From Luteococcus sp048595755 (lineage in GTDB: Bacteria > Actinomycetota > Actinomycetes > Propionibacteriales > Propionibacteriaceae), in assembly GCF_048595755.1 (NCBI RefSeq), contig NZ_CP184360.1, positions 2,294,001 to 2,358,000 of the forward strand: a stretch of DNA of 64,000 nucleotides, written 5' to 3'. The translations under genes and the position numbers were made by a program. Within the stretch, counting starts at the first letter, position 1. Each line of letters begins with the position of its first letter. This document shows, one piece after another, positions 16,875-26,342 of the stretch. The notes below the pieces were generated by a model. That model searched no databases, was not told the origin of the DNA, and was given only the letters and a program-made list of their open reading frames with translations.

Positions 16875-16916
16875 GTCACACCTCGTCAGACCGGTCTTGG
16901 GCGTTACCCTACCCAC

Positions 16917-19208
16917 ATGGGTGAGGCGGTTTGTCGGCAGCGTCGCCAATGGCTGCTGCGCGGCGTGGTGCAGGGCGTGGGATTTCGTCCCCACGTGGCA
17001 AAGGTCGCGGCCCGTCACCCGGTGACTGGGTTGGTGGGCAATGACGAGGTGCAGGTCTTCGTCGAGGTGCAGGGGGAGCCCGCTGTGCTCGACGCCTTCC
17101 AGCGCGAGGTCCTGGACACGCTGCCGACCCTGGCCCGCGTGATCGACGAGGTGACCACCGAACTGCCGCTCGTCGACGAGGACGGTTTCCGGGTGGTGGC
17201 CAGCCGCCACCTGCCCGGCCTGCGTTCCCTCGTCCCGCCCGATGTGGCCACCTGCGACGACTGCCTGCGCGAGCTGCGCGATCCCGACGACCGGCGCTTC
17301 GGCCACCCCTTCATCACCTGCACCAACTGTGGCCCCCGGCTCAGCATCATTCGGGACCTGCCCTATGACCGGCCGACGACCACCATGGCGGGCTTCGAGA
17401 TGTGCGAGGCCTGCCGGGCGGAGTACACCGACGTCGGTGACCGTCGCTTCCATGCGCAGCCCATCTCCTGCTGGGACTGCGGCCCCGCGCTCACCTTGCT
17501 CCCTGAGCCTGTCGAACAGGACGAACGGTCGGTGATCGCTCATGCCCGCGCCCTGTTGCAGGACGGGAAGATCCTTGCCGTCAAGGGGATCGGCGGCTTC
17601 CACCTGATGTGCGACGCCCGCAATGCCGATGCCGTGGCCACCCTGCGGGAGCGCAAGCGCAAGTCCGGAAAACCCTTCGCCGTGATGGTCCGCACGGTGG
17701 AGCAGGCGTCCCGGTTGGCGGACCTGGACCCCGAGGCGCTGGGACTGCTCACCAGCCCGGCGCGGCCCATCGTGATTGCCCCGATGGCCAGGTCCTACGA
17801 CCTCTGCGACGCCGTCGCGCCAAGGCTCGGGGACGTCGGTGTCATGCTGCCCTATGCCCCGCTGCACCACCTGTTGCTCGACGACGGCCTGGCGCTGGTG
17901 GCCACCAGCGGCAATGCCGCGGCCGAACCCCTGTGCCACGACAATGACGACGCCCTGGCCCGGCTCGGCCATCTGGCCGACGCCTTCCTGCTGCATGACC
18001 GCCCCATTCACGTGCCCGTCGAGGACTCGGTCTTCCTGGGCAGCCTCCCGTCGCGCCGCTCTCGCGGGCACGCGCCCCTGCCCGTCGTCCTCCCGGCACC
18101 AGCCACGCAGGGGCCGTGCGTCCTGGGCGTGGGAGGGGAGTACAAGAACACCTTCACCCTGGCCACGGATGACTTGGCCTTCGTCAGCGCGCACATCGGG
18201 GACATGGGGTCCTGGGAGGCGCAACGGGCCTACCAGGCCTCGGTCGGCCAACTCGTCGACATCCACCGACGCTCCCCGCAGGTGCTGGTGCACGACCTGC
18301 ACCCGGACTACGCCACCACCGCCTGGGCGGAGCGGTATGCCGACGATCGCCCCGAGGTGGCGTTGGTGGGCGTGCAGCACCACTGGGCTCATGCGCTGTC
18401 CCTGCTGGCCGAACACGGCGTGGGGCACGGGCCGGTGGTGGTCGCGGCGTTGGACGGCACCGGCTACGGCACCGACCAGACCATCTGGGGTGGTGAGGTG
18501 CTGGCTTTGGGGGAGGACTTGTGCGACTGGTCCCGCGCCTGGCACGTGCCGCAGTTCAGTCTCGTGGGTGGGGACCGTGCGATCCGACATCCCTGGCGGG
18601 TCGCCCTGGGCCTGTGCCATGCCTGGGGCTTCGACGCCCCGGACATCGTCGAGGGCCCCGAACGTCGTCTCGTCGAGTCGCAGCTGGCCAGTGGCTTCGG
18701 CGTGGTCCAGACCTCGTCGATGGGCCGCCTGTTCGACGCAGCCTCCAGCCTGCTGGGGGTCTGCCAGGAGACGAGCTACGAGGCCCAGGCCGCCATGGAA
18801 CTGGAGCGGCTGGCCAGGTGCGGGCGGGCCACGGATCCGCACCCCGCGGACCTGGCCGAGGTGCTCGACGACCTCCTCCGCCGTCCGGGCGAGCTGCCGG
18901 ACCGGGCCCGACGCTTCCACGACGGCATCGCCTGGGCACTGGCCGGGGTGCTTGAGCGATCCGCCAGCGAGCTGGGCACGGACCTGGTGGGGCTGACCGG
19001 AGGGGTCGCCATGAACCGACTGCTGGTGGGCCGGCTCGTCCCCGAGCTGCGCGCCCGTGGCCTGCGGGTGCTGACCCACCGCGTCGTCCCACCCAATGAC
19101 GGGGGACTGAGCCTGGGGCAGGCCTTCGCCGGACGGCTGCTCAGCAGATCCGGGGGAGCGGGTCACCCACGAGCATGTCCACCATCCGGGTGCCGCCAAA
19201 GCCGGTGA
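16917..19208 (+). CDS. hypF: Carbamoyltransferase HypF
   Basis: This 763-residue enzyme turns carbamoyl phosphate into the cyanide precursor loaded on HypE. Domains in order: acylphosphatase (GVVQGVGFRPHV, residues 16-27), two zinc fingers (CDDC...CTNC and CEAC...CWDC), a YrdC-like adenylylation domain (KRKSGKPFAVMVR), and a Kae1-like domain with metal ligands in QHHWAHA and GGVAMNRLL. A dispersed repeat is embedded in frame at about residues 195-200 (PEPVEQ), between the zinc fingers and YrdC. The last 15 residues run past the usual DGGLSLGQ end and overlap hypE (convergent) by 68 bases. Confidence 0.95.
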   Translation: MGEAVCRQRRQWLLRGVVQGVGFRPHVAKVAARHPVTGLVGNDEVQVFVEVQGEPAVLDAFQREVLDTLPTLARVIDEVTTELPLVDEDGFRVVASRHLPGLRSLVPPDVATCDDCLRELRDPDDRRFGHPFITCTNCGPRLSIIRDLPYDRPTTTMAGFEMCEACRAEYTDVGDRRFHAQPISCWDCGPALTLLPEPVEQDERSVIAHARALLQDGKILAVKGIGGFHLMCDARNADAVATLRERKRKSGKPFAVMVRTVEQASRLADLDPEALGLLTSPARPIVIAPMARSYDLCDAVAPRLGDVGVMLPYAPLHHLLLDDGLALVATSGNAAAEPLCHDNDDALARLGHLADAFLLHDRPIHVPVEDSVFLGSLPSRRSRGHAPLPVVLPAPATQGPCVLGVGGEYKNTFTLATDDLAFVSAHIGDMGSWEAQRAYQASVGQLVDIHRRSPQVLVHDLHPDYATTAWAERYADDRPEVALVGVQHHWAHALSLLAEHGVGHGPVVVAALDGTGYGTDQTIWGGEVLALGEDLCDWSRAWHVPQFSLVGGDRAIRHPWRVALGLCHAWGFDAPDIVEGPERRLVESQLASGFGVVQTSSMGRLFDAASSLLGVCQETSYEAQAAMELERLARCGRATDPHPADLAEVLDDLLRRPGELPDRARRFHDGIAWALAGVLERSASELGTDLVGLTGGVAMNRLLVGRLVPELRARGLRVLTHRVVPPNDGGLSLGQAFAGRLLSRSGGAGHPRACPPSGCRQSR
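17500..17517. repeat. Dispersed short repeat inside hypF
   Basis: TCCCTGAGCCTGTCGAA is read as LPEPVE in frame, at the junction between the zinc-finger and YrdC domains, where an inserted loop would be tolerated. Confidence 0.8.
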
Positions 19209-20259
19209 CCAGCACCACGGAGGCGGCGGGCTGCGCCACGACCCGGCCCACGATCCGCGCCTGTTCGCCGCCCGGCACCTCATGCAGGGCCGCGACGGCG
19301 GCCTCCGCCTCATCCGCCGGCACAACGGCCACGAAGGTGCCCTCGTTGGCGACGTAGAGCGGGTCGATGCCGAGCATGTCGCAGGCCGCGCGGGTCATGT
19401 CGCGGACCAGGATGTCGTCGTCGGTGACCGCCACCCCGAATCCGGTGGCCATGGCCAGTTCGTTGAGCACCGTGCCCACCCCGCCGCGGGTCGCGTCGCG
19501 CATCCAGCGGGTGCCGGGGGCCGCCTCCAGCAGCGCGGTCACCATGGCGTTGACGGCTCGGGTGTCGGACTCGATGGGGGCGTCGATGGCCAGGTCGCCA
19601 CGCGCCATCATCACGGCCATCCCGTGGTCGGCGATCGGTCCCGACAGGATCACCTTGTCGCCTCGCTGGACACTGTCGGCGTGCAGGGTGCGCCCGGCCG
19701 GCACCACACCGACGCCGGCCGTGGTGATGTAGAGCTGGTCACAGGCCCCGTGCGGTACCACCTTGGTGTCGCCGGTGACGATGCGCACGCCGGCGGCATC
19801 GGCGGCGGCCTTCATGTCCGCGACGATCCGGCGCAGCGTCTCGACGGGCAGTCCCTCCTCGAGGACGAAGGCCGCGGAGACCACCTTCGGCACCGCGCCG
19901 CTGACGGACAGGTCGTTGACCGTGCCGTTGACCGCCAGGTCACCGATGCTGCCACCCGGGAACTCGATGGGATTGACCACATAGGAGTCGGTGGACAGGG
20001 CGATCGCGCCGCCGTCGGTCTCCACCCCGGCCAGCAGGTCAGCCAGCGGCACCACGCCGGCGTCGCCCAGGTTCTGGAGCTCCTCGTCCGCGAAGACCGC
20101 GACGAAGACCTGCTCCACCAGGGCGGCGGAGGCCTTGCCCCCCGCGCCGTGGGCCAGGGTGATGTGGTCGTCGGTCAGCCGGATGCCGCGGCGGCGGACC
20201 TTCTCGATGGTGGAGTTGACCCGCTCCTCGTCGTCGTTGAGGCGATTTTTCGGGTCCAT
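19141..20259 (-). CDS. hypE: Carbamoyl dehydratase HypE
   Basis: This 372-residue PurM/AIR-synthase-like protein dehydrates the thiocarbamate on its C-terminal cysteine to a thiocyanate for the active-site iron. It ends PRIC, the invariant HypE tail. ITLAHGAGGKAS and VVNPIEFPGGSIGDLAVNGT are the ATP-binding and dimer motifs. The start at 20259 (MDPKNRL) follows AGGAG with a six-base gap. It is convergent with hypF and divergent from hypC-hypD over a 115-base gap that must hold promoters for both. Confidence 0.95.
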   Translation of the reverse strand: MDPKNRLNDDEERVNSTIEKVRRRGIRLTDDHITLAHGAGGKASAALVEQVFVAVFADEELQNLGDAGVVPLADLLAGVETDGGAIALSTDSYVVNPIEFPGGSIGDLAVNGTVNDLSVSGAVPKVVSAAFVLEEGLPVETLRRIVADMKAAADAAGVRIVTGDTKVVPHGACDQLYITTAGVGVVPAGRTLHADSVQRGDKVILSGPIADHGMAVMMARGDLAIDAPIESDTRAVNAMVTALLEAAPGTRWMRDATRGGVGTVLNELAMATGFGVAVTDDDILVRDMTRAACDMLGIDPLYVANEGTFVAVVPADEAEAAVAALHEVPGGEQARIVGRVVAQPAASVVLVTGFGGTRMVDMLVGDPLPRIC

Positions 20260-20374
20260 CGGGGGCTCCTTGTGGCAAGTGTCCGGGGCGGTGCGCGACG
20301 GCCTCGTCGCATGCGTCATGATAGGCCCGAAGCCCTAGTCAGTGAGCGACCGGGGTCCAGGAAGGAAGAGTCAG

Positions 20375-20671
20375 ATGTGTCTGGGCGTTCCGGCCGAGGT
20401 CGTCGAGATCCCCGATCCCGAGCAACCTCGCGCGCGAGTGGCGATCAGCGGCGTGGAGCGGATGATCGCCACGGACCTGTTGGTCGACGAGGGGCTGGCC
20501 GTGGGTGACTGGGTGCTGGTACACGTCGGTTTTGCCCTGAGCCGGATCGACGCCGACGAGGCCCGCATCACCCTGGACCAGATCAAGAAGCTTGGCGGCG
20601 ACGTGTGGAGCTCCGAGGTGGAGAGCTTCGCCAGCAGCGCCATCGACGGTGGCATGGGGGAGCGGGCATGA
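20375..20671 (+). CDS. hypC: Hydrogenase maturation chaperone HypC
   Basis: This 98-residue protein begins MCLGVPAEVVEI. Cys2 binds the Fe(CN)2CO group together with HypD, and the protein then docks to HyaB. The central VGDWVLVHVGFALSRID matches the beta-barrel of the family. AGGAAGAG precedes the ATG. The stop overlaps the hypD start (ATGA). It is closer to canonical HypC than the second copy at 8804-9067. Confidence 0.95.
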   Translation: MCLGVPAEVVEIPDPEQPRARVAISGVERMIATDLLVDEGLAVGDWVLVHVGFALSRIDADEARITLDQIKKLGGDVWSSEVESFASSAIDGGMGERA

Positions 20672-21819
20672 AGTACGTCGACGACTACCGCGACCCCGAG
20701 GATGCCAAGGCACTTCTCGCCACCATCGAGCGCCTGGCAAGCCGGCTGGAGCGCCCGATCCGGATCATGGAGGTCTGTGGCGGGCACACCCACACCATCT
20801 ACCGCCACGGCCTGGAACACCTGCTGCCGCAGCAGATCGAGCTCGTCCATGGACCCGGCTGTCCGGTGTGCGTGATCCCCATGGGGCGGGTTGACGACGC
20901 CCTGTGGCTGGCCGCCCAGCCCGGTGTGATCCTGACCTGCTTCGGGGACATGATGCGGGTGCCCGGGTCCACCGGGGAGTCGCTGCTGCAGGCCCGTGCC
21001 CGCGGCTGCGACGTGCGTTTCGTCTACTCGCCGCTGGATGCGCTGCAGGTGGCCCGGGACAATCCCGAACGCCACGTCGTCTTCTTCGCCGTCGGCTTCG
21101 AGACCACCACGCCACCCACCGCGGTCACCCTGCTGCAGGCGAAGGCCGAGGACGTGCGGAACTTCTCGATCTTCTCCAACCACGTGACCATCGAGCCGCC
21201 GCTGCGGGCCATCGTGAACGGCGGCGAGACCATGGTGGATGCCTTCATCGGCCCCGGTCACGTGGCCACCATCACGGGAACCCATGCCTTCGACTTCCTC
21301 GTCGAGGAACACAACCTGCCCTGCGTGGTGACCGGCTTCGAGCCGTTGGACATCCTGCAGGCCGTCGCGATGCTGTTGGAGCAGTTCGTCAGTGGCGACG
21401 TCGCGGCGGGCCGGGCCCGCGTGGAGAACCAGTACGCTCGCGTGGTGCGTGAGGCCGGTAATCCGGCCGCGCTGCGGATGATGGAACAGACCCTGACACT
21501 GCGCGACGAATTCGAGTGGCGCGGTCTGGGCATGCTGCCGGACTCGGGCCTGGGCATCGCCGAGGCCTTCGCGCCCTGGGATGCCGAGCGGAGGTTCACC
21601 ATCCCCGGAGTGCGCAAGGAGGACCCCAAAGCGTGCGAGTGCGGGTCGGTGCTCACCGGCCGCATCAAGCCGTGGCAGTGCAAGGTCTTCGGTACTGCCT
21701 GTACCCCGGACAATCCGATCGGCACCTGCATGGTGTCGCCGGAGGGCGCTTGCGCTGCCTACTACAACTTCGGCCGGATCGATCGCGACGTCGCCAATCA
21801 GGTGGTGATCGAGGACTGA
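20668..21819 (+). CDS. hypD: Hydrogenase maturation factor HypD
   Basis: This 383-residue iron-sulfur protein is where Fe(CN)2CO is assembled, with HypC and HypE. It carries EVCGGHTHTIYRHG, HGPGCPVCVIPMGRVD with its redox cysteines, the NHVTIEPPLRA segment, and the C-terminal cysteines that bind the [4Fe-4S] cluster (CECGSVLTGRIKPWQC and TACTPDNPIGTC). It is coupled to hypC. No further hydrogenase gene follows. Confidence 0.96.
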   Translation: MKYVDDYRDPEDAKALLATIERLASRLERPIRIMEVCGGHTHTIYRHGLEHLLPQQIELVHGPGCPVCVIPMGRVDDALWLAAQPGVILTCFGDMMRVPGSTGESLLQARARGCDVRFVYSPLDALQVARDNPERHVVFFAVGFETTTPPTAVTLLQAKAEDVRNFSIFSNHVTIEPPLRAIVNGGETMVDAFIGPGHVATITGTHAFDFLVEEHNLPCVVTGFEPLDILQAVAMLLEQFVSGDVAAGRARVENQYARVVREAGNPAALRMMEQTLTLRDEFEWRGLGMLPDSGLGIAEAFAPWDAERRFTIPGVRKEDPKACECGSVLTGRIKPWQCKVFGTACTPDNPIGTCMVSPEGACAAYYNFGRIDRDVANQVVIED

Positions 21820-21975
21820 GTCCCCGATAGGGGGTCCGCTGGCCGCCCGGCCGGTGATGGAGAACCGATCTCATCGTCCCGATTGAGCGAATTCCGCACC
21901 CCAGTGCGCTTTGAACGTGCCAAAGACCTCAAAGCGCTCCATCGGGAAGATCAGGCGGCTCGCACACGCGCACGA

Positions 21976-22007
21976 CGAAGGCCCCGGTCTGGTGACCGGG
22001 GCCTTCG
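21976..22007 (-). terminator. Terminator hairpin after tRNA-His
   Basis: CGAAGGCCCCGGT and ACCGGGGCCTTCG form a 13-bp GC-rich stem, eight bases beyond the 3' end of the tRNA-His gene. The rest of 21820-21975 shows no gene. Confidence 0.75.
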
Positions 22008-22014
22008 CGTCTGG

Positions 22015-22088
22015 GGTGAGTAACGGGACTTGAACCCGCGACCACCTGGACCACAACCAGGTGCTCTACCAACTGAGCTATACCCACC
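22015..22088 (-). tRNA. tRNA-His (anticodon GTG)
   Basis: The minus strand folds into a cloverleaf. The acceptor stem is GTGGGTA/TACTCAC, the anticodon loop TTGTGGT lies between CCTGG and CCAGG, and the T arm has GGTTCAAGTCCC. The anticodon is GTG. The extra G before the acceptor (22088) opposite a C discriminator (22015) is the tRNA-His hallmark. CCA is not fully encoded. Confidence 0.95.
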
Positions 22089-22165
22089 ATGTCGCCGGAC
22101 TACTGCCCTGAGCGCTGGATCAGCTTAGCGTGCTCCGCGGCAGATGTGAAATCGCGGTGAACGAG

Positions 22166-22783
22166 TCACTGCGGCCGGGCGCCGGTGAGCACGCCCTGGT
22201 GCTTCACCGCGATCTGCTTGGCCTCGGCCGTGGAGGGGCCGGGTGCGGGTACGAAGACGGCCTCGCGGTAGTAGCGCAGCTCCTCGATCGACTCTTGGAT
22301 GTCGGCCAGTGCACGGTGGTTCCCGCTCTTGGCGGGGGACTGGTAGTAGGCGCGGGGGAACCAGCGTCGGCTGAGTTCCTTGATGCTGCTGACATCCACA
22401 TTGCGGTAGTGGACCCAGCCCTCAAGCTCTGGCATGTCGCGGGCCAGGAAGGCGCGGTCGGTGCCGATGGTGTTGCCCGCCAGCGGAGCCTTGCGGGCGC
22501 TGGGGACGAAGGTGCGGATGTAGTCCAGCACCTGCTGCTGTGCCTGCTCCATGGTGGTTCCGGAGGCCAGCTCGTCGAGCAGGCCAGACTTGGTGTGCAT
22601 CTCGCGCACGAAGTCACCCATCTGGGCCAGCGCCTCGTCGGAGGGCTTGATCAGGACGTCGACGCCCTCGCCCTGCACGTTCAGCTCCGAGTCGGTCACC
22701 AGGGCCGCCACCTCGATCAAGGCGTCATTGGCCAGGTCGAGCCCGGTCATCTCACAATCGATCCACACCAGCATGTCATTCAC
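22166..22783 (-). CDS. orn: Oligoribonuclease
   Basis: This 205-residue DEDDh 3'-5' exonuclease clears two- to five-base RNA fragments. The first metal motif is VWIDCEMTGLD (Asp and Glu near residues 9-11), the second NTIGTDRAFLARDMP, and the third HRALADIQESIEEL with the catalytic His. Length and motifs are typical. It is flanked by two tRNA genes and has its own promoter region upstream of 22783. The C-terminal 20 residues are a lineage-specific tail. Confidence 0.95.
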   Translation of the reverse strand: MNDMLVWIDCEMTGLDLANDALIEVAALVTDSELNVQGEGVDVLIKPSDEALAQMGDFVREMHTKSGLLDELASGTTMEQAQQQVLDYIRTFVPSARKAPLAGNTIGTDRAFLARDMPELEGWVHYRNVDVSSIKELSRRWFPRAYYQSPAKSGNHRALADIQESIEELRYYREAVFVPAPGPSTAEAKQIAVKHQGVLTGARPQ

Positions 22784-22855
22784 CCCGCAAGCCTACGCGC
22801 ACGGATGTAGCGCGCCTGACCATCCCACGCCGCTACCATGGACGACGACCAACCA

Positions 22856-22931
22856 GCCTCAGTAGCTCAGCGGATAGAGCAGCAGCCTTCTAATCTGTCG
22901 GTCGCAGGTTCGATTCCTGCCTGGGGCGCCA
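22856..22931 (+). tRNA. tRNA-Arg (anticodon TCT)
   Basis: The acceptor is GCCTCAG/CTGGGGC, the D arm has GCTCAGCGGATAGAGC, the anticodon loop is CTTCTAA, and the T arm is GCAGGTTCGATTCCTGC. CCA is encoded at 22929-22931. The anticodon is TCT. The last anticodon-stem pair (position 31 C with 39 T) is mismatched, which is unusual but leaves four pairs. Confidence 0.9.
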
Positions 22932-22967
22932 CGTGACCATCCGGCCCGGAAAGCACGGTGACGAGTT

Positions 22968-24350
22968 TTGAGCACGACGCAGACCACGCCCGGATGGACC
23001 CTGAACGGGCAGCTGGAGCCGGCCCACAACATTCGCCCCGAGCGTCGGGCCCGTTCCCTGTCGGGCCTGCCGCCCAAGCGTCACGACGAGGCAGGCAACC
23101 GTTGGCTGCGGCTGCTCACCAATCCGTGGACCTGGATCTCGGTGGTGCTCTTCCAGCTCTACGCCGTCACCCTGTACCTGGTGTGGCGGCAGCTCTCGGC
23201 AGACCAGGTCTTCCCCGAAGGGGTCGTGCCCGGTCTGGACTGGGCGACCCTCAAGGAGTGCGCGGGTTATGCCGCCCCCACCGCCGCGGTGTGGTCGCTG
23301 TTCTTCATCGCCTTCGACCGGCTGCGTCCGATGAAACCGCTGTTCTGGCTGCTCGCCTTCGGGTGGGGTTCGTGCATGTCCATCTGGCTCAGCCTCAACA
23401 TCAACAGCTGGGCCGCGCAGTTGCTGAACGTCTCGGCGAGCCCGGGAGATCCCGCGGCCCAGGCCCGTCCGGCGGTCTTCGTCGCGCCCTTCGTGGAGGA
23501 GGCCGCCAAGGCCACCTTCCTCTTCCTGCTGGCGGTGCTGGTGCGCTACCGGATCGTCTCCGGCCTGCAGAGCATCTGCCTGGCGGGCCTGGCCGCCATC
23601 GGCTTCGCCTTCACCGAGAACATCGTCTACTACGCCCGCGCGCTGGTCTACGGCTCGGTGACCACCGGGGCCGGCGACGTGGAGCAGGCGGTGCAGCAGC
23701 TGGTCTTCCTGCGCGGCGTCATCACCAGTTTCGGCCACCCGCTGTTCACCATGCTGACCGGCATCGGTCTGGTGATCGGCCTGCGCACCCGCAGCAAGCT
23801 GGTGCGCATCCTGGCCCCGCTGACCGGCTTCCTGCTCTCGGCGCTGGGGCACATGGCCTTCAACGGCATGAGCTCGATCAGCGAGATGTCGATGCGACGC
23901 CTGGTGATCCAGTTCGTCATCGTCATCGCGGTGATCCTGTTCATCATGGTGCGCGCGCTGCGCAAGGAACTGCAGCGCATCCGCACCCGGTTGGGCGACT
24001 ACGTCCAGCTCGGCTGGTTGGATGCCCGGGAGGTGCCCAACTACGGCACGGTTCGTCGCCGCAGCTGGCTGGTGATGGTGGCGGTGCGCCGCGGCTGGCG
24101 CACCCTGCGCGCCACGCTGGCCCGGATGCGCGACATGAGCGAGCTGGCCTACCTGCGCGACGCGATGGTGCGGGGCGTGGTGGACGAGGCCGGTCACGAG
24201 CGCGAGCGCGAACTGTTGGGCCAGCTGCAGGCGCTGCGGCCACTGGCGCTGGTGGAGGCCGACGGACTGCGCATGGAGATCCCCTGGCACCGACTGGCCT
24301 TCTGGCGGCGTCGACGCGCCGTGGCCGCGTCCCACTGGCCTGCGCCCTAG
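22968..24350 (+). CDS. PrsW-family intramembrane metalloprotease
   Basis: This 460-residue membrane protein starts at a TTG shortly after the tRNA-Arg. The PrsW catalytic motifs are present: EEAAKA in the segment FVAPFVEEAAKATFLFLLA, GFAFTENIVYYARAL, and two histidine sites in SFGHPLFTML and ALGHMAFNGM. About eight hydrophobic spans precede a basic, cytoplasmic tail of about 130 residues. PrsW relatives cleave anti-sigma factors in Bacillus; no sigma or anti-sigma gene is nearby, so the substrate is unknown. The start is uncertain because the ribosome site is weak. Confidence 0.85.
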   Translation: MSTTQTTPGWTLNGQLEPAHNIRPERRARSLSGLPPKRHDEAGNRWLRLLTNPWTWISVVLFQLYAVTLYLVWRQLSADQVFPEGVVPGLDWATLKECAGYAAPTAAVWSLFFIAFDRLRPMKPLFWLLAFGWGSCMSIWLSLNINSWAAQLLNVSASPGDPAAQARPAVFVAPFVEEAAKATFLFLLAVLVRYRIVSGLQSICLAGLAAIGFAFTENIVYYARALVYGSVTTGAGDVEQAVQQLVFLRGVITSFGHPLFTMLTGIGLVIGLRTRSKLVRILAPLTGFLLSALGHMAFNGMSSISEMSMRRLVIQFVIVIAVILFIMVRALRKELQRIRTRLGDYVQLGWLDAREVPNYGTVRRRSWLVMVAVRRGWRTLRATLARMRDMSELAYLRDAMVRGVVDEAGHERERELLGQLQALRPLALVEADGLRMEIPWHRLAFWRRRRAVAASHWPAP

Positions 24351-24464
24351 GCGTAAGGTCTGCGCCAAAGTCTCAACCTCGCACCCGTCGCGACGCGGTT
24401 CGTGCCACAGTTGTCTGCGAAGTCCGCGGGCGCCGACGGGGCCCGCGCCGTCGAAAGGAAACGT

Positions 24465-26342
24465 GTGAGCAGCACACGGCTGACACAGGCCCTCACCGAG
24501 TTGCGCGAATCGCTCGCGCCCGTGAGGCTTCCCCTGCCGCTTCCACAGGCCATGGAACAGGGGCGCAGCGCCCGCGAGATGCAGCGGCAGCTGGATGACT
24601 ACATCCTGCCGCGGCTGGCCACCATCGAGGCTCCGCTGCTGGCCGTGGTGGGCGGGTCCACCGGCGCAGGCAAGTCGACCCTGGTGAACTCGCTGGTGGG
24701 TCGCGCGGTCACCACCCCGGGCGTCATCCGCCCCACCACCAAGTCACCCGTGCTGATCTGCCACCCCGACGACGTGAAGTGGTTCAACGACGACCGGATC
24801 CTGCCCGGCCTGGTGCGTTCGCGTGCCAGCTCGCAGGACTCCAACACCCTGCAGCTGGTGGAGGAGGCCACCATCCCGAAGGGGCTGGCCCTGCTGGATG
24901 CCCCCGACGTGGACTCGGTGGTGGAGCAGAACCGTCAGCTCTCCGCACAGCTGCTGCAGGCCGCAGACCTGTGGGTCTTCGTGACCTCCGCCGCCCGCTA
25001 TGCCGATGCGGTCCCGTGGGACTTCCTCAAGTCCGCGGTCGACCGGTCCGCCGCGGTGGCCGTCGTGCTCGACCGGGTGCCCCCGGCGGCGATGAACCAG
25101 GTGCCGCCGCACCTGGGCCGGCTGATGACCGAGCGCGGCCTGGCCGACTCCCCGCTGTTCGCAGTGCCCGAGACCTCGGTGGATGCCGAGGGGCTGCTGC
25201 CCGACGCGGCGGTCTCGCCGATCCGCACCTGGCTCGCCACCCTGGCCGCCGATGCCGCCAGCCGGCAGCGCGTGGTGATGCAGACCCTCGACGGGGCGAT
25301 CGGTTCGCTGGTGACCAAGGCCCCGCCGGTGGCCGAGGCCGTCGACGCACAGGCCGAGGCGCTGGAGAGCCTGCGCAGCGATGCCCGTTCCTCCTATGAC
25401 GAGGCGGTGCGTCAGGTCTCGGTGCAGTCGGCCGACGGCACGCTGCTGCGCGGCGAGGTGATGGCCCGCTGGCAGGAATTCGTCGGCACGGGCGAGTTCA
25501 TGAAGACCATGGAGAACAAGATCAGCTGGTTGCGTGACCGGGTCTGGTCGACGGTCAAGGGCGCTCCGCCCGAGGCCGAGAACGTGAAGGTGGCCGTCGA
25601 GAGCGGCCTGGAGGCGCTGATCCGGGAGCAGGGCGAGGCCGCCGCCGAACGCGCCGAGGCTGCCTGGCGCGCCACGCCCTTCGGTCGTGAGGTGCTGCGC
25701 CACCACACCGGCACCGACCTTTCGCGTGCCTCTGCCGAGTTCGACGACGAGGTGGCCCGCGCCATCCGCGATTGGCAGGGCGACGTGATGGAGCTGGTGC
25801 AGGGAGAGGGCATGGGCAAGCGCACCCAGGCGCGCTACCTGGCCCTGGGCGTCAATGGCGTTTCCGCCGCGCTGATGATGGTGGTCTTCGCCTACACCGG
25901 TGGCCTCACCGGAGCCGAGGTGGGCATCGCCGGAGGCTCGGCCGTTCTGGCCCAGCGGGTGCTGGAGGCCGTCTTCGGCGACGACGCGGTGCGCCGTCTG
26001 GCCAAGCAGGCCAAGGAGAGTCTGGACGCGCGGATCGCCACCGTGATGGCCAAGGAGGAGCAGCGCTTCGAGGACGCGCTGGCCGGCATGGCCTCCGATC
26101 GTGACCAGGCCGAGCGCATCCGGATGGCCGCCGAGGAGGTCAACTTCGCGCGCCACGCCGGGTACGACGCGATCCTGGATCCCGCTCCCCAGCAGCAGGC
26201 CATCGAGGGTGGCCAGCAGCCGGCCCTGGAGGAGCAGCCCCGGCAGAGCGTCCAGCTCAACACCGTCGCCGGCCACACCGATGCCGAGGTGGTCGAGGCA
26301 GAGATCGTCGAGCCCGTGACCCGTCCGGAGGAGAAGCGCTGA
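24465..26342 (+). CDS. Dynamin-like GTPase, first of a pair
   Basis: This 625-residue protein has P-loop GGSTGAGKSTLVNSL at residues 63-77 and a switch-like LLDAPDVDSV near residue 145 in place of a canonical DxxG. The middle is helical and charged, and a Gly-rich hydrophobic stretch (AALMMVVFAYTGGLTGAEVG, near residue 470) suggests membrane contact. The GTG start follows AAGGAA. The stop overlaps the next gene's ATG by one base. The tail is Glu/Val-rich. Actinobacterial pairs of this kind are usually annotated as YfjP-like or dynamin-family GTPases; function is inferred only from the family. Confidence 0.82.
   Translation: MSSTRLTQALTELRESLAPVRLPLPLPQAMEQGRSAREMQRQLDDYILPRLATIEAPLLAVVGGSTGAGKSTLVNSLVGRAVTTPGVIRPTTKSPVLICHPDDVKWFNDDRILPGLVRSRASSQDSNTLQLVEEATIPKGLALLDAPDVDSVVEQNRQLSAQLLQAADLWVFVTSAARYADAVPWDFLKSAVDRSAAVAVVLDRVPPAAMNQVPPHLGRLMTERGLADSPLFAVPETSVDAEGLLPDAAVSPIRTWLATLAADAASRQRVVMQTLDGAIGSLVTKAPPVAEAVDAQAEALESLRSDARSSYDEAVRQVSVQSADGTLLRGEVMARWQEFVGTGEFMKTMENKISWLRDRVWSTVKGAPPEAENVKVAVESGLEALIREQGEAAAERAEAAWRATPFGREVLRHHTGTDLSRASAEFDDEVARAIRDWQGDVMELVQGEGMGKRTQARYLALGVNGVSAALMMVVFAYTGGLTGAEVGIAGGSAVLAQRVLEAVFGDDAVRRLAKQAKESLDARIATVMAKEEQRFEDALAGMASDRDQAERIRMAAEEVNFARHAGYDAILDPAPQQQAIEGGQQPALEEQPRQSVQLNTVAGHTDAEVVEAEIVEPVTRPEEKR

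Noticed and set aside
19141..19208. hypF and hypE overlap as an assembly error
   Set aside because: Both ends are complete; HypE needs its PRIC tail and hypF simply runs 15 codons beyond its usual end. Convergent overlaps of this size are common in dense genomes.
16488..19325. A 945-codon minus-strand frame over hypF
   Set aside because: Only its last 128 codons are a gene (hypA). The rest is the shadow of hypF, rich in His, Gly and Arg as expected for antisense GC-rich DNA.
22856..22931. tRNA-Arg as a tRNA pseudogene
   Set aside because: Only one anticodon-stem pair is mismatched; all other stems, conserved bases and the encoded CCA are intact.
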